DNA of 64,000 nucleotides from the NCBI RefSeq assembly GCF_006443095.1, contig NZ_VFWZ01000002.1, positions 992,001-1,056,000 of the forward strand. Direction: 5' to 3'. The first letter of the stretch is position 1. Each line of letters begins with the position of its first letter. Shown here in pieces: positions 19,143 to 28,935 of this stretch. Under the pieces are notes generated by a model. That model saw only the letters and a list, made by a program, of their open reading frames with translations. It was not told the DNA's origin and searched no databases. This DNA comes from Aquimarina algicola (lineage in GTDB: Bacteria > Bacteroidota > Bacteroidia > Flavobacteriales > Flavobacteriaceae). The position numbers and the translations under genes were made by a program.

Positions 19143-21899
19143 TTATAAGTTATTGATTGTCCAAGATATGTAGTACTGAGAACCGATGAATCCTGTACCG
19201 AATGCAGTAAAGTATTCATCTTGTAACAAGTTTGTTGCACCTATTTTAAAAATAGACTTTAGACTTGGAATGGTATAATTTAACTGTGCATCGACGACAT
19301 GATAAGCGGGCACTTCGCCGTCTCCGAAGGAAGCCTCCCAAAAGAAGTTATCACTCCATCTCCAAGAGGTATTGAATCCGAAATTTTCAAACAATTCAGT
19401 TTTACCAAAAGAGACTTTTACTTTATGTTCTGGTGTATTGAACTGGGTTCTAAAATCCGGATTTTCGTTTACATCAAAATCTAATCTTGCCCATGTGTAG
19501 TTCGCACTTAGGTCAAAACCATTGAATACTTTTGTAGTTACCTGAACAGCTGCTCCATATGATTCTACATCTGCATCAGAATTTGTATACGTCTGGTATG
19601 GTTGGAAATCTTCGTTTGCCAAAGCTGCTAAAGAAAGAGAGCTGTCACCTGCAGTACCATAAAAGGGTGCTATTACAGTTTCGTTTGCTAAGAAATCCTG
19701 ATATTGATTATAATAGGCAGAGGCATCGAAGATAAAGTTTTTCACCTTACCCCGATAACCGACCTCAAAAGAGGTTACTTGTTCCGGTTCAGCTAAAGAA
19801 GAGTTCCCTATTTGTAAGTCTTCGGGATTACCAGAATTGGCAAAAGCTTCAACAGAGCTTGCCAGATAAGAATTGGTGTAAGCTGCGACACCTGTTTGTG
19901 TGATCTGAGGTGCCTGACCTAACGCTTGCCCATCAGCACTTACATTATAGGTTCTTGAAAATCTCTCTGGGTTATCAAAAGCACCTCCGATTAATACAGC
20001 TCGACCAACATCTAGACCAATATATAAATCTTGAGTCGTTGGGTTTCTAAATCCTGTTTGGAAAGACAATCTAAAATTATGATTTTCATTAACCGTAAAA
20101 CCTGCAGAAATTCTCGGAGAGAAAAATCCGTCAAACAATTCGGATTTATCATATCTTATTGATCCTGTTAATTTTAATTCGACATTATCATTTATATCTA
20201 ATTTTTTCTGAGCCTGCGTATAAATACCATATTCTGAGTAGGTAATAGGACCATCAAAATCGGTATAAATAGTTCCAAATGAATTTAGGCGATACGTTCT
20301 GAAAGAGCCTCCCACCTGTACCTCTACTGCATCCCAAAGATGACTGAAGTTATAATTCGCATCTGCATGATAAATCTTTGAGTTATCTTGAAAGCGTGAA
20401 CCTGTGGATAAATTGGGATCATTTATGATCCTATTAAATGCTTCTTGAAATTCTGAAGTACCTGGAATCAAGCGGCCTGTATCTGCAGCCGCTCTCGCTG
20501 CATCATGTTTTTGCTGTGTGGTGAGACCTTGTGGATTACCAGACAACTCTATCCCTGCAAAGGTTTGTATGTAGTCTCCGAACCAATCTTCATCGCTTTT
20601 CCAAGCACGATTAATATTAATTCCTGTAAAAACCATATCGTAAGAGTCACCGGCTTTGTCTTCAGTAAGGTAACCTCTCACAAAAAAGTTATCATTTCTC
20701 ACCTCTATTTTATGCTGCTGCAAAAAGAAATTTTTAATATTGTATCTATTAGCACCTTGATAAATAGTATTCCCAGAACCAACCTTTCCTACATACTGAA
20801 TTTCGAAATCTGTACCCCAGGGGCGGAAATATAAACCCCAATCTGCTTTGACACTCTCTGCATTATAGTTGGTTAAATCGACTTCATTATATCCTGTCCT
20901 ACTCACTTCTACATCAGGAATTATTCCTAAACCGGAAGCTTCTCTAATATTAGTAGAAACTTCATCCCCATAGACATTAATCCCGTCATAATCTGTATTC
21001 GCTCGTGTAAAGCCTCTATTAAATCTATCCTCTTCACTAGTAGCAAACCAATCTGTTCCCTTTAGATAACTAAAATTGACTTTTGCTGCAAAATTATCAC
21101 TAAACTTATGGGCCATACGTACTCCAACATCTGTATAGGAATTGTCTCCTGCAGCTTCTTGAGAGGTAATGCCTCTTTTGCCATAAGCGCTTATCCCTTG
21201 ATGATCAAAAGGACTTTTGCTACGCATAAATAAAATACCATTGAAAGCATTTGCCCCATAAAGGGCCGATGCCGCTCCAGGGAGAATTTCTACGCTTTGC
21301 ACATCAGTTTCAACCATTCCCAGGAGGTTTCCTAGTGGAAAGTTAAGCGCGGGCGCAGAATTGTCCATTCCATCGATAAGTTGCATAAATCTTGTGTTTG
21401 CAAAGGCGGCAAAACCCCTCGTGTTGACAGATTTAAATGTTAAACTATTAGTATTAACATCAACACCTTTTAAATTTTCTAACCCGCCATAAAAATCTGC
21501 AGAAGGTGTGTTTTTTACCTCTTTCAATCCAAAACGTTCGACAGTAACCGGGGATTCAAAAATCCGCTCAGGAGTTCGTGAAGCCGAAACAATAACTTCA
21601 TCTAATTCTGTACCTTCTTTTAATGTAATAGTAAGTTGTTCGTTTGCAGAAGCAACTGTTACCGAAGACGATTCAAAACCGATAGAACTCACAGATATCG
21701 CAAAAGGAGGTTCTTTTTCGACTGTTAATGAAAAAAGACCATCAAAATCGGTCACTGTTCCTACTCTTTCTCCTTCTAACACGATATTTGCTCCCGGAAT
21801 TGGCTGATTATTGTTGTCAACAACTTTACCAGTAATAGTAGTTTGTGCAGAAGCAATAATGCCACATATGAGCATTATCACTAACGTAATTTTTTTCAT
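19143..21899 (-). CDS. TonB-dependent receptor with CarboxypepD_reg-like domain
   Basis: The 918-residue outer-membrane protein has a signal peptide (MKKITLVIMLICGIIASAQ), an N-terminal carboxypeptidase-regulatory-like beta-sandwich (TTITGKVVDNNNQPIPGANIVLEG, residues 20-105), a plug domain (ELDEVIVSASRTPERIFESPVTV onwards, with MVETDVQSVEILPGAASALYGANAFNG), and a 22-strand barrel ending in an aromatic strand (GSQYYISWTINNL). It imports an unknown ligand with energy from TonB. The SGNH lipoprotein downstream is probably its partner; there is no SusD homologue, so it is not a classical Sus pair. Confidence 0.95.
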   Translation of the reverse strand: MKKITLVIMLICGIIASAQTTITGKVVDNNNQPIPGANIVLEGERVGTVTDFDGLFSLTVEKEPPFAISVSSIGFESSSVTVASANEQLTITLKEGTELDEVIVSASRTPERIFESPVTVERFGLKEVKNTPSADFYGGLENLKGVDVNTNSLTFKSVNTRGFAAFANTRFMQLIDGMDNSAPALNFPLGNLLGMVETDVQSVEILPGAASALYGANAFNGILFMRSKSPFDHQGISAYGKRGITSQEAAGDNSYTDVGVRMAHKFSDNFAAKVNFSYLKGTDWFATSEEDRFNRGFTRANTDYDGINVYGDEVSTNIREASGLGIIPDVEVSRTGYNEVDLTNYNAESVKADWGLYFRPWGTDFEIQYVGKVGSGNTIYQGANRYNIKNFFLQQHKIEVRNDNFFVRGYLTEDKAGDSYDMVFTGININRAWKSDEDWFGDYIQTFAGIELSGNPQGLTTQQKHDAARAAADTGRLIPGTSEFQEAFNRIINDPNLSTGSRFQDNSKIYHADANYNFSHLWDAVEVQVGGSFRTYRLNSFGTIYTDFDGPITYSEYGIYTQAQKKLDINDNVELKLTGSIRYDKSELFDGFFSPRISAGFTVNENHNFRLSFQTGFRNPTTQDLYIGLDVGRAVLIGGAFDNPERFSRTYNVSADGQALGQAPQITQTGVAAYTNSYLASSVEAFANSGNPEDLQIGNSSLAEPEQVTSFEVGYRGKVKNFIFDASAYYNQYQDFLANETVIAPFYGTAGDSSLSLAALANEDFQPYQTYTNSDADVESYGAAVQVTTKVFNGFDLSANYTWARLDFDVNENPDFRTQFNTPEHKVKVSFGKTELFENFGFNTSWRWSDNFFWEASFGDGEVPAYHVVDAQLNYTIPSLKSIFKIGATNLLQDEYFTAFGTGFIGSQYYISWTINNL

Positions 21900-22123
21900 A
21901 CTCCCAATGTTTATTTAATGATTTATGATAAAAATATACGTTTTTTTGATATTTATTCATCATTATTGATAAAAAAATAAGTTTTTAACACAAAAGTCCT
22001 TTTAAAAATAACACATTCTCAATATTTTTTGTCTTCATTCATATTATTAAATAACTTAAGCTAACGTAAGACAGACCCATATAAGTTCGATTTATCTAAC
22101 AACAAAACAAGCCTACAAATAAA

Positions 22124-22155
22124 AAAGTCTGTTCAGAAATTTCCAAACAGACTTT
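22124..22155 (-). terminator. Terminator after glmS
   Basis: AAAGTCTGTT (22124-22133) and AACAGACTTT (22146-22155) form a 10-bp stem around a GAAATTTC-containing loop; on the minus strand the stem is followed by TTTTTTATTTG. It lies 37 bp after the glmS stop. Confidence 0.8.
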
Positions 22156-22192
22156 AATTTATAAAGGTTAATTGTCTTTAGACAATCAATTA

Positions 22193-24040
22193 TTATTCAA
22201 CAGTTACAGATTTTGCTAAATTTCTTGGTTGATCTACATTTTTATCTAGCATTACTGCAATATGATAAGACAATAATTGTAATGGTATTGTTGTAAGCAA
22301 AGGCGTTAAAAACTCTTCTGTTTCCGGTATTTCAATCACATGATCTGCCAACTCTTTAACAGTTACATCTCCTTCTGTTACTATACCTATTATTTTTCCT
22401 TTTCTTGACTTAATTTCCTGAATATTGCTCACCACTTTTTCATAATGTCCTTTTTTTGTAGCAATAACTACAACAGGCATTTGTTCATCGATAAGAGCAA
22501 TTGGACCATGCTTCATTTCTGCTGCAGGGTAGCCTTCTGCATGTATATATGAAATCTCTTTTAACTTTAGGGCTCCTTCTAAGGCTACCGGAAAATTATA
22601 TCCGCGACCTAAATACAAAAAGTTCTTTGCATTTTTATATGTGTCTGCGATATATTTTATATGCTCATTGGATTCTAAAGCTGCCTTAACTTTTTCAGGA
22701 ATTCTTTCTAATTCTTGTAAGTAATAGTGGAATGAGCTATTAGAAATTGTTCCTTTACGCTCAGCTAATTTTAATGCTATCAGTGCAAGGACTGTTATTT
22801 GTGTTGTAAATGCTTTTGTAGACGCAACACCTATCTCTGGTCCGGCGTGTGTATATGCCCCGGCATGTGTTTCTCTAGAAATTGAAGACCCCACAACGTT
22901 ACAAACACCAAAAACAAAAGCTCTATTTTCTTTTGCTAGTTTTATTGCAGCCATTGTATCGGCAGTTTCTCCACTTTGAGATATCGCAATTACAACATCA
23001 TCTGCATGAATCACCGGATTTCTATATCTAAATTCTGAAGCATATTCTACCTCTACAGGTATGCGAACAAGCTCTTCAAAAATATATTCTGCAACCAAGC
23101 CTGCGTGCCATGATGTACCACAAGCTATTATAATGATACGTTTTGCATTCAACAGTTTTGCTAGGTTATCATCTATCCCAGCCATTTTAATAATTCCTTC
23201 TGCAACTCTCATCCTACCTCTATAGGTGTCGCTAATTGCACTAGGTTGTTCATAAATCTCTTTCAGCATGAAATGATCATAACCACCTTTTTCTATTTGC
23301 TCGAGATTGATTTGTAATTCTTGTAAGTAAGGATCAACCAGGCTATCATCATGTATTTTTCTTATTTTGACATCCTTACCTCTTCTTACTATTGCCATTT
23401 CGCCATCTTCGAGATAAATTGCATTTTTTGTGTATTCTATAAATGGTGAAGCATCAGAAGCGATAAAAAATTCATCATCTCCAACACCTATAGCCAAAGG
23501 ACTACCTAATCTTGCTACAACAATTTCATCTGGTTTTTCTCTATCAAAAACTGCAATAGCGTAAGCCCCTACTGTTTGGTTTAATGCTGTTTGAACGGCT
23601 TTACCAAGTTTTACATTCTCTTTGGTCTTTACGTCTTCAATGAGATTTACCAATACTTCTGTATCTGTATCAGAATTAAATGTATACCCTCTATTTGAAA
23701 GTTCTTTCTTTAAGGATTCATAATTTTCAATAATTCCATTATGTATAATAACCAGATTACCCGAATTAGAATAATGTGGATGAGAATTAACATCATTTGG
23801 GATACCATGTGTAGCCCATCTTGTATGGCCGATACCTATATTTCCACTTGTTGATATTTCTTTTTCTAATCTTTCTTCAAGATCTACAACTTTCCCTTTT
23901 GTTTTTGATAATTGTATATCATTACCATCATAAAGAGCTATCCCCGCAGAATCGTACCCTCTGTACTCTAGCCTTTTTAATCCTTTCAAAATGATTGGAT
24001 AGGCCTCTCTATGCCCTATGTAGCCTACTATTCCACACAT
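22193..24040 (-). CDS. glmS: Glutamine--fructose-6-phosphate aminotransferase (isomerizing)
   Basis: GlmS makes glucosamine-6-phosphate, the first step to UDP-GlcNAc for peptidoglycan and lipopolysaccharide. The 615-residue protein starts MCGIVGYIG with catalytic C2, has the glutaminase segment GIGHTRWATHG and NGIIENY, then two SIS isomerase domains (ACGTSWHAGLVAEY, ISQSGETADT, LGRGYNFPVALEGALKLKEISYIHAEGYPAAEMKHGPIAL) and the C-terminal PRNLAKSVTVE. Last gene of a three-gene minus-strand unit; 22 bp after the DUF4270 gene. No glmS ribozyme-like leader is visible. Confidence 0.98.
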   Translation of the reverse strand: MCGIVGYIGHREAYPIILKGLKRLEYRGYDSAGIALYDGNDIQLSKTKGKVVDLEERLEKEISTSGNIGIGHTRWATHGIPNDVNSHPHYSNSGNLVIIHNGIIENYESLKKELSNRGYTFNSDTDTEVLVNLIEDVKTKENVKLGKAVQTALNQTVGAYAIAVFDREKPDEIVVARLGSPLAIGVGDDEFFIASDASPFIEYTKNAIYLEDGEMAIVRRGKDVKIRKIHDDSLVDPYLQELQINLEQIEKGGYDHFMLKEIYEQPSAISDTYRGRMRVAEGIIKMAGIDDNLAKLLNAKRIIIIACGTSWHAGLVAEYIFEELVRIPVEVEYASEFRYRNPVIHADDVVIAISQSGETADTMAAIKLAKENRAFVFGVCNVVGSSISRETHAGAYTHAGPEIGVASTKAFTTQITVLALIALKLAERKGTISNSSFHYYLQELERIPEKVKAALESNEHIKYIADTYKNAKNFLYLGRGYNFPVALEGALKLKEISYIHAEGYPAAEMKHGPIALIDEQMPVVVIATKKGHYEKVVSNIQEIKSRKGKIIGIVTEGDVTVKELADHVIEIPETEEFLTPLLTTIPLQLLSYHIAVMLDKNVDQPRNLAKSVTVE

Positions 24041-24062
24041 AATTTAAGTTTTGTTTTTTTAA

Positions 24063-25751
24063 TTAGTTATCTTTTTCAGATGTATAAAGAATCTCAAGCT
24101 GTAATCGCTTTGATTCGGGAACATCATTACCATTACCGTATAAAATAGTTCCTTCATGCGAAACTATGGATGAGGTGGGGATAACCTCTCTTTCTTTTTC
24201 AGGAGTATCTCCTATTGCTAGTGTTGTCGAATTTACATTTTGCGAAACAGCTACTCCTATTTTTATATTATCAGTATCTCCATTTAGCAAATTAATAACG
24301 TGCTGGGTAAGTCTTATATTGTAGAACTCTCCTCTTCCGTCAGACTGTCTACTTAATCTTCCTAGGTGACTTGGTATCGAAAACAGGGGTGCATCAAAGT
24401 TTTGAAGACCAAAAAGTGTGATATCTAAGGCATAATCTGCAAGTACAGCTCCTGTTTCTAAGTCAAAAACATAAATTCTTTCTGGTTCTGTAGATCCTCC
24501 GGATGTCATTTTTTCTTGATCTACATAAAGTCTGAGGTTAGCTTCATTAATCAACCAATTTTGTCGCCTTAAAAAATCGAGTTCATTCTCTTGTTCTCCA
24601 TTTTCATTAGTTATCTGACCAGAAAATAAATCAATTACAGCAAAGGAACCATCTCCTCCTTTTAGATACAAACTTTCTTCTCCATTAACTTTATCTTGAT
24701 TTTCAGGAAGTAAGGCTGTGGCTATATCAGAATTAAATTCTGTGTTCATCCCATTGATAATTGCATTAGAAAAAAGAAGCTCAAGTTCTCCTGTTTGTCG
24801 AGCATCTCCATCTGTTGTCGAAGAAGTTTCAGAATTATAATAAAGTGTCATTCTTGCATCAGCCATATTTACATATAACAAATTACCTCCTCCACTTATA
24901 TCTTCAGCTTTAAAATATATTCCTCTATAATAATTTATAAAATTATTTGTGTTACTCAATACTATATTTCCAACCTTATCTAAAAATTGTTTTTTGAATC
25001 TTTCTACAATTAACTGATCTTCAGGTCTATTTTTAGAAAAAACGACTCTAAGTCTTGGTGTTTCTCTTGTTGTTTCAATAAGAGAATCGTTATTATTTAC
25101 ATCAAATTCGTCCAAAGCTCTTTCTCCTGGGGAGGGAACAAAACTTTCAATTGTTCTTAGAAGATTACTACTATTCTCTATTTGATCTTCTGGAAAATTC
25201 GAAGATATATCATTAGAATAGTATACTTGACCATCATTTGAAGTTGGATCAAAATCTCTTAGGAAAAAATCTGATTGAAATATTGACAACCTAAATGGTT
25301 GACCTCCATAAACAGAATCCAAACCATATATGGTAGCAGGATTATTTGCTGTTGGGCTTTCTGTAATAGTACTAAAATAAGGTAAACTAATGACCACACT
25401 ATCTAAAACAGGGTTGGCACCAAAAGTAAGTGGAAATCTACTTGGAGTAGGTACAACCTGAGATAGTATCGAATATGTAGACTTACCATAGACAGGATCA
25501 TTGTATATCCCAAGTAAATTAGCATGTGGAACTAATTGGGTTCCATTAACTTCTCTAATTAGGCTATTAGTTCTTACTCTATTAAATCGTTTACTATACG
25601 CTACAGGAACGGCCGAGTATGTATTCTCTTCAAAGTTGACATCTCCTATTACTTCACTCCCCACAGAATTAAAATCATCATCACATGCAAAAAATGCAAA
25701 AACAATAACAAATACTGTTATTGTTTTGATTGCCATATTGTTTATCTTCAT
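24063..25751 (-). CDS. DUF4270 family lipoprotein
   Basis: The 562-residue protein has a lipoprotein signal whose lipobox reads VFAFFACDDDF (ATG 25751; a second Met at 25736 would also fit) and the DUF4270 hallmark N-terminus DDFNSVGSEVIGDVNFEENTYSAVPVAYSKRFNRVRTN, conserved in this Bacteroidota-specific family. Many segments alternate as beta strands with an LDSVVISLPYFS core. Function unknown, probably outer-membrane-associated. It sits between a GT5-like gene and glmS with 24 and 22 bp gaps, an operon arrangement that to my knowledge recurs in flavobacteria and suggests a link to envelope glycan biogenesis (inference). Confidence 0.92.
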   Translation of the reverse strand: MKINNMAIKTITVFVIVFAFFACDDDFNSVGSEVIGDVNFEENTYSAVPVAYSKRFNRVRTNSLIREVNGTQLVPHANLLGIYNDPVYGKSTYSILSQVVPTPSRFPLTFGANPVLDSVVISLPYFSTITESPTANNPATIYGLDSVYGGQPFRLSIFQSDFFLRDFDPTSNDGQVYYSNDISSNFPEDQIENSSNLLRTIESFVPSPGERALDEFDVNNNDSLIETTRETPRLRVVFSKNRPEDQLIVERFKKQFLDKVGNIVLSNTNNFINYYRGIYFKAEDISGGGNLLYVNMADARMTLYYNSETSSTTDGDARQTGELELLFSNAIINGMNTEFNSDIATALLPENQDKVNGEESLYLKGGDGSFAVIDLFSGQITNENGEQENELDFLRRQNWLINEANLRLYVDQEKMTSGGSTEPERIYVFDLETGAVLADYALDITLFGLQNFDAPLFSIPSHLGRLSRQSDGRGEFYNIRLTQHVINLLNGDTDNIKIGVAVSQNVNSTTLAIGDTPEKEREVIPTSSIVSHEGTILYGNGNDVPESKRLQLEILYTSEKDN

Positions 25752-25775
25752 AAAAAACTAATTCATCAATTTTAT

Positions 25776-26585
25776 TTATACTAATACTTCTGATTGGTAA
25801 AACTCTACATAAGCATCAGCAAATTCATCTTGCCTTTTGTATTCTAAAACTGGTTGGTCTATGGTTTTTAAATGCTGTACTAACTCTTCAGGTATTTCTT
25901 CAGAACCTACGATTACTGCATCAGAGTTATCTACTGCCACTTTCATAAGATTATTATACGTTGGTGTCTCTAAGTGACTAATTAGATTTTCACTAATTCC
26001 ATCAAACTTCACCTTTTCCATCATTTTTTCATCTAGTATGCCTTCATATCCACTATTATAAACAGAAGTTACTATTTTACTTTGTCCAAATAATGGTTCA
26101 TTTGCATAATAATGCTTTAGATACAAAGGTAAAAGTGAGGCTAGCCAACCATGTACATGAATCACATCGGGTGACCAATTCAACTTTTTAACCGTTTCAA
26201 TAACTCCTTTTGCAAAGAAAATAGCTCTTTCATCATTGTCAGGAAACAAATTACCATCTTCGTCTGTTAATGTGGCTTTTCTTTTAAAATAATCTTCATT
26301 ATCAATAAAATATACCTGCATCCTTTCTTTAGGTATAGAGGCAACTTTGATAATTAAAGGCATATCTAAATCGTTAATAACCAAATTCATACCTGAAAGA
26401 CGAATCACTTCATGCAACTGATGTCTTCTTTCATTTATGTTTCCATATCTGGGCATAAAAATTCTAATTTGACCTCCTTTATTGTTTACCATTCTAGGTG
26501 CTTCAAAAGACATTGATGAAATTTCGGTCTCTGGCAGGTAAGGTATTACTTCTGATGATACATACAATATCCTCTTATCTTTCAT
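25776..26585 (-). CDS. GT5 (glycogen/starch synthase-like) N-terminal domain protein
   Basis: The 269-residue protein has only the first Rossmann domain of a GT5 glycogen synthase: KRILYVSSEVIPYLPE, MPRYGNINERRHQLHEVIRLSGM, NDERAIFFAKGVIETVKKLNWSPDVIHVHGWLASLLPLYLK and SAV-like IVGSEEIPEELVQ. The KxGGL substrate-binding loop expected after SSEV.P is replaced by PETEIS, and the C-terminal nucleotide-binding domain is absent (full GlgA is about 470-550 residues). It is therefore unlikely to be an active glycogen synthase and may be a scaffold or regulator. First gene of the DUF4270-glmS unit; divergent from panC. Confidence 0.85.
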   Translation of the reverse strand: MKDKRILYVSSEVIPYLPETEISSMSFEAPRMVNNKGGQIRIFMPRYGNINERRHQLHEVIRLSGMNLVINDLDMPLIIKVASIPKERMQVYFIDNEDYFKRKATLTDEDGNLFPDNDERAIFFAKGVIETVKKLNWSPDVIHVHGWLASLLPLYLKHYYANEPLFGQSKIVTSVYNSGYEGILDEKMMEKVKFDGISENLISHLETPTYNNLMKVAVDNSDAVIVGSEEIPEELVQHLKTIDQPVLEYKRQDEFADAYVEFYQSEVLV

Positions 26586-26620
26586 ATAATCGATACTTTT
26601 ATCGTACTCTTTTCGGGATT

Positions 26621-26634
26621 AATTTTGCAAAATT
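26621..26634. promoter_or_regulatory. 14-bp palindrome between GT5-like gene and panC
   Basis: AATTTTGCAAAATT is a perfect 14-nt palindrome located 36 bp from the GT5-like start and 64 bp from panC. The site could be an operator for one or both divergent promoters, but AT-rich palindromes also arise by chance. Confidence 0.3.
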
Positions 26635-26666
26635 ACGAAAATTTATGTAGTCTGCCAGTAATATCT

Positions 26667-26674
26667 TATTTTTG
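26667..26674 (+). promoter_or_regulatory. -7 element of panC operon
   Basis: TATTTTTG matches TAnnTTTG exactly and gives a leader of about 20 nt before the panC ATG; the -33 region (TTATGT) is weak. Confidence 0.5.
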
Positions 26675-26697
26675 CACGCCTTATAAGTTTTACATCA

Positions 26698-27546
26698 ATG
26701 CAAATACGTACAAAAAGACTTGACATTACAGGAGATGTTGCAAGTTTTAAAAAACAAAAGAAATCTATTGGTTTTGTTCCAACCATGGGAGCATTACATA
26801 AAGGTCACCTTGCATTGGTAGAAAGAGCATTAAAGGAAAATGATGAGGTTATTGTTAGCATTTTTGTAAATCCTACTCAATTTAATAATACTGAAGATCT
26901 GGATAATTATCCTAGAACTTTAGAAAAAGATGTTGCACTCTTATCAGAATTATCAGAACATATTATTGTGTTTTCTCCATCCCCAAAAGAAATCTACGGT
27001 GATCGTGTAATATCTATAGATTATGATTTTGGAGGAATTGAACATGAGATGGAAGGTAAGTATAGACCCGGCCATTTTGATGGAGTAGGCACCGTATTAA
27101 AACACTTTTTTACTATTGTAGATCCTACCAGAGCATATTTTGGAGAAAAAGATTTTCAACAATTACAAATCGTAAGAAAATTAGTTGAAATTGAAAATAT
27201 GTCAGTACAAATTGTTGGATGCCCTATCTATAGAGAAAAAAGTGGTTTAGCCCTTAGTTCTCGAAACAAAAGGTTAACACAAAAACAACTTGAAGCTTCT
27301 TTATTGATTTTTAAAATCTTAACTCAAGTCAAAGAAGATTTTGGCACAAAAAATGTTATACATTTAAAAGATTGGGTTTCAAAGCAATTTGAAAACGATC
27401 ACGAGCTAGAACTTGAATATTTTGAGATTGCCAAAACAGCTGATTTACAATCTATACAACAAAAACAAGAGAATATAAAATATCGAGCTTTTATTGCAGT
27501 ATTTGCAGGAAAAGTAAGACTAATTGATAACATTGCCCTAAATTAA
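26698..27546 (+). CDS. panC: Pantothenate synthetase
   Basis: PanC joins pantoate and beta-alanine using ATP. The 282-residue protein shows VPTMGALHKGHLALVERA (HxGH nucleotide motif), VSIFVNPTQFNN, EGKYRPGHFDGVGTVLKHFF, YFGEKDFQQLQIVRK, CPIYREKSGLALSSRNKRL and the KMSKS-like region. It leads a plus-strand gene string and is followed 19 bp later by panD, the beta-alanine supplier, so both steps of the beta-alanine branch of CoA synthesis are encoded together. Confidence 0.98.
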   Translation: MQIRTKRLDITGDVASFKKQKKSIGFVPTMGALHKGHLALVERALKENDEVIVSIFVNPTQFNNTEDLDNYPRTLEKDVALLSELSEHIIVFSPSPKEIYGDRVISIDYDFGGIEHEMEGKYRPGHFDGVGTVLKHFFTIVDPTRAYFGEKDFQQLQIVRKLVEIENMSVQIVGCPIYREKSGLALSSRNKRLTQKQLEASLLIFKILTQVKEDFGTKNVIHLKDWVSKQFENDHELELEYFEIAKTADLQSIQQKQENIKYRAFIAVFAGKVRLIDNIALN

Positions 27547-27565
27547 AAATAATTAACTTTGTAAC

Positions 27566-27916
27566 ATGTTTGTACACGTCGTAAAATCAAAAATTCACCG
27601 AGTCAAAGTTACTGGTGCTGATCTGAACTATATTGGTAGTATTACTATCGATGAGGACTTAATGGATGCCGCTAATATCATAGAAGGAGAAAAAGTACAG
27701 ATCGTAAATAATAATAATGGGGAACGCCTAGAAACATATGCTATCCCAGGACCAAGAAATAGTGGTGAAATTACATTAAATGGTGCTGCGGCCAGAAAAG
27801 TAGCAAAAGGCGATGTCCTTATATTAATTACTTACGCAATGATGGATATCGAGCAAGCTAAAACCTTTAAGCCAAAACTTCTTTTTCCAAATGAGGAAAA
27901 TAATTTGTTAAAGTAA
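27566..27916 (+). CDS. panD: Aspartate 1-decarboxylase
   Basis: PanD decarboxylates aspartate to beta-alanine with a pyruvoyl cofactor formed by self-cleavage. The 116-residue proenzyme has the cleavage site G24-S25 in [14 protein letters not shown], conserved K9 and H11 ([10 protein letters not shown]), the segment [20 protein letters not shown] and a final ILITYAMMD. It is followed 6 bp later by a UPF0104 membrane protein gene. Confidence 0.98.
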   Translation: MFVHVVKSKIHRVKVTGADLNYIGSITIDEDLMDAANIIEGEKVQIVNNNNGERLETYAIPGPRNSGEITLNGAAARKVAKGDVLILITYAMMDIEQAKTFKPKLLFPNEENNLLK

Positions 27917-27922
27917 AAAGAA

Positions 27923-28888
27923 TTGAATCCTAAACTTATTAAAGTACTTAAAATTATACTCCCACTCGCACTGGGAGTTTTTTTAATCTGGTATTCTATT
28001 TACTCCGCCACAGAAGAGGAGCGTCAAAAAACACTACAATATATCTTACAAGCAAATCCTAAATGGATTCTTTTATCACTTGCAATGGGAATTACCTCTC
28101 ATATATCAAGAGCATATCGATGGAGGTTTTTGATGGAACCTATGGGATACTCTATTAAATTATCAAATAGTTTTATGGCTGTTATGATAGGATATCTTGC
28201 TAACTTAGGTATTCCAAGATCAGGAGAACTTCTTCGTGGCGGAACCATATCTACGTATGAAGATATTCCATTTAAAAAAGCTTTTGGCACCATAATTTCT
28301 GAAAGAGTCATTGATCTTGTCATGCTTTTGATTGTGATTACAATTACGCTGCTTCTTCAATCAGAAAACTTATTATCTTATTTTGATGAAAATATTGCAA
28401 GTCCTCTCGTATTTTTAATAATCATTGTTATTGGAGTTATTTTGGGAGTACTATTTCTACGCATCATCAAAAAATCAAAACACCCCATTTTGATTAAAAT
28501 CAAAAATTTTGGAGAAGGGTTACTAGAAGGGATAAAAAGTATTACACGTATAAAACACAAGAAAGCTTTTATATTTCACACATTTTTAATCTGGTTTCTC
28601 TACATTTTTATGTTTTATGTCATCAAATTTACAGTACCAGAAACTGCATCTCTTTCTATAGGCCCTATATTGGCGACTTTTGTAGCCGGAACCTTTGCTA
28701 TGACAACTACAAACGGAGGTATTGGTGCATTTCCGCTAGCAATAGCAGCAATACTAGTCATTTTTGATGTAGAAAAACCAGCCGGAGAAGCTTTTGGGTG
28801 GATATTATGGGGGTCACAAACAGCAATAAATATTATCATAGGAGCGTTATCGTTTTTATTTCTACCTATTTTAAACCGAGAGAGATAA
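27923..28888 (+). CDS. UPF0104 / lysylphosphatidylglycerol synthase TM-region family membrane protein
   Basis: The 321-residue protein has about eight hydrophobic helices and the family hallmarks: SRAYRWRFLMEPMGY, SFMAVMIGYLANLGIPRSGELLRGG, and MTTTNGGIGAFPLAIAAILV. These are shared with the flippase-like domain of MprF and with stand-alone UPF0104 proteins, so lipid translocation or synthesis is possible but unproven. Start is a TTG at 27923 directly after panD (6 bp); no ATG lies near. Translational coupling to panD likely sets expression. Confidence 0.85.
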   Translation: MNPKLIKVLKIILPLALGVFLIWYSIYSATEEERQKTLQYILQANPKWILLSLAMGITSHISRAYRWRFLMEPMGYSIKLSNSFMAVMIGYLANLGIPRSGELLRGGTISTYEDIPFKKAFGTIISERVIDLVMLLIVITITLLLQSENLLSYFDENIASPLVFLIIIVIGVILGVLFLRIIKKSKHPILIKIKNFGEGLLEGIKSITRIKHKKAFIFHTFLIWFLYIFMFYVIKFTVPETASLSIGPILATFVAGTFAMTTTNGGIGAFPLAIAAILVIFDVEKPAGEAFGWILWGSQTAINIIIGALSFLFLPILNRER

Positions 28889-28935
28889 GGAAATAATTTA
28901 TATATTGCTCCTTGCTTAACCTAAACTTGATACTT

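Noticed and set aside
24041..24062. glmS ribozyme or riboswitch upstream of glmS
   Set aside because: Only 22 bp separate glmS from the DUF4270 gene, too short for a ribozyme; expression is presumably operonic.
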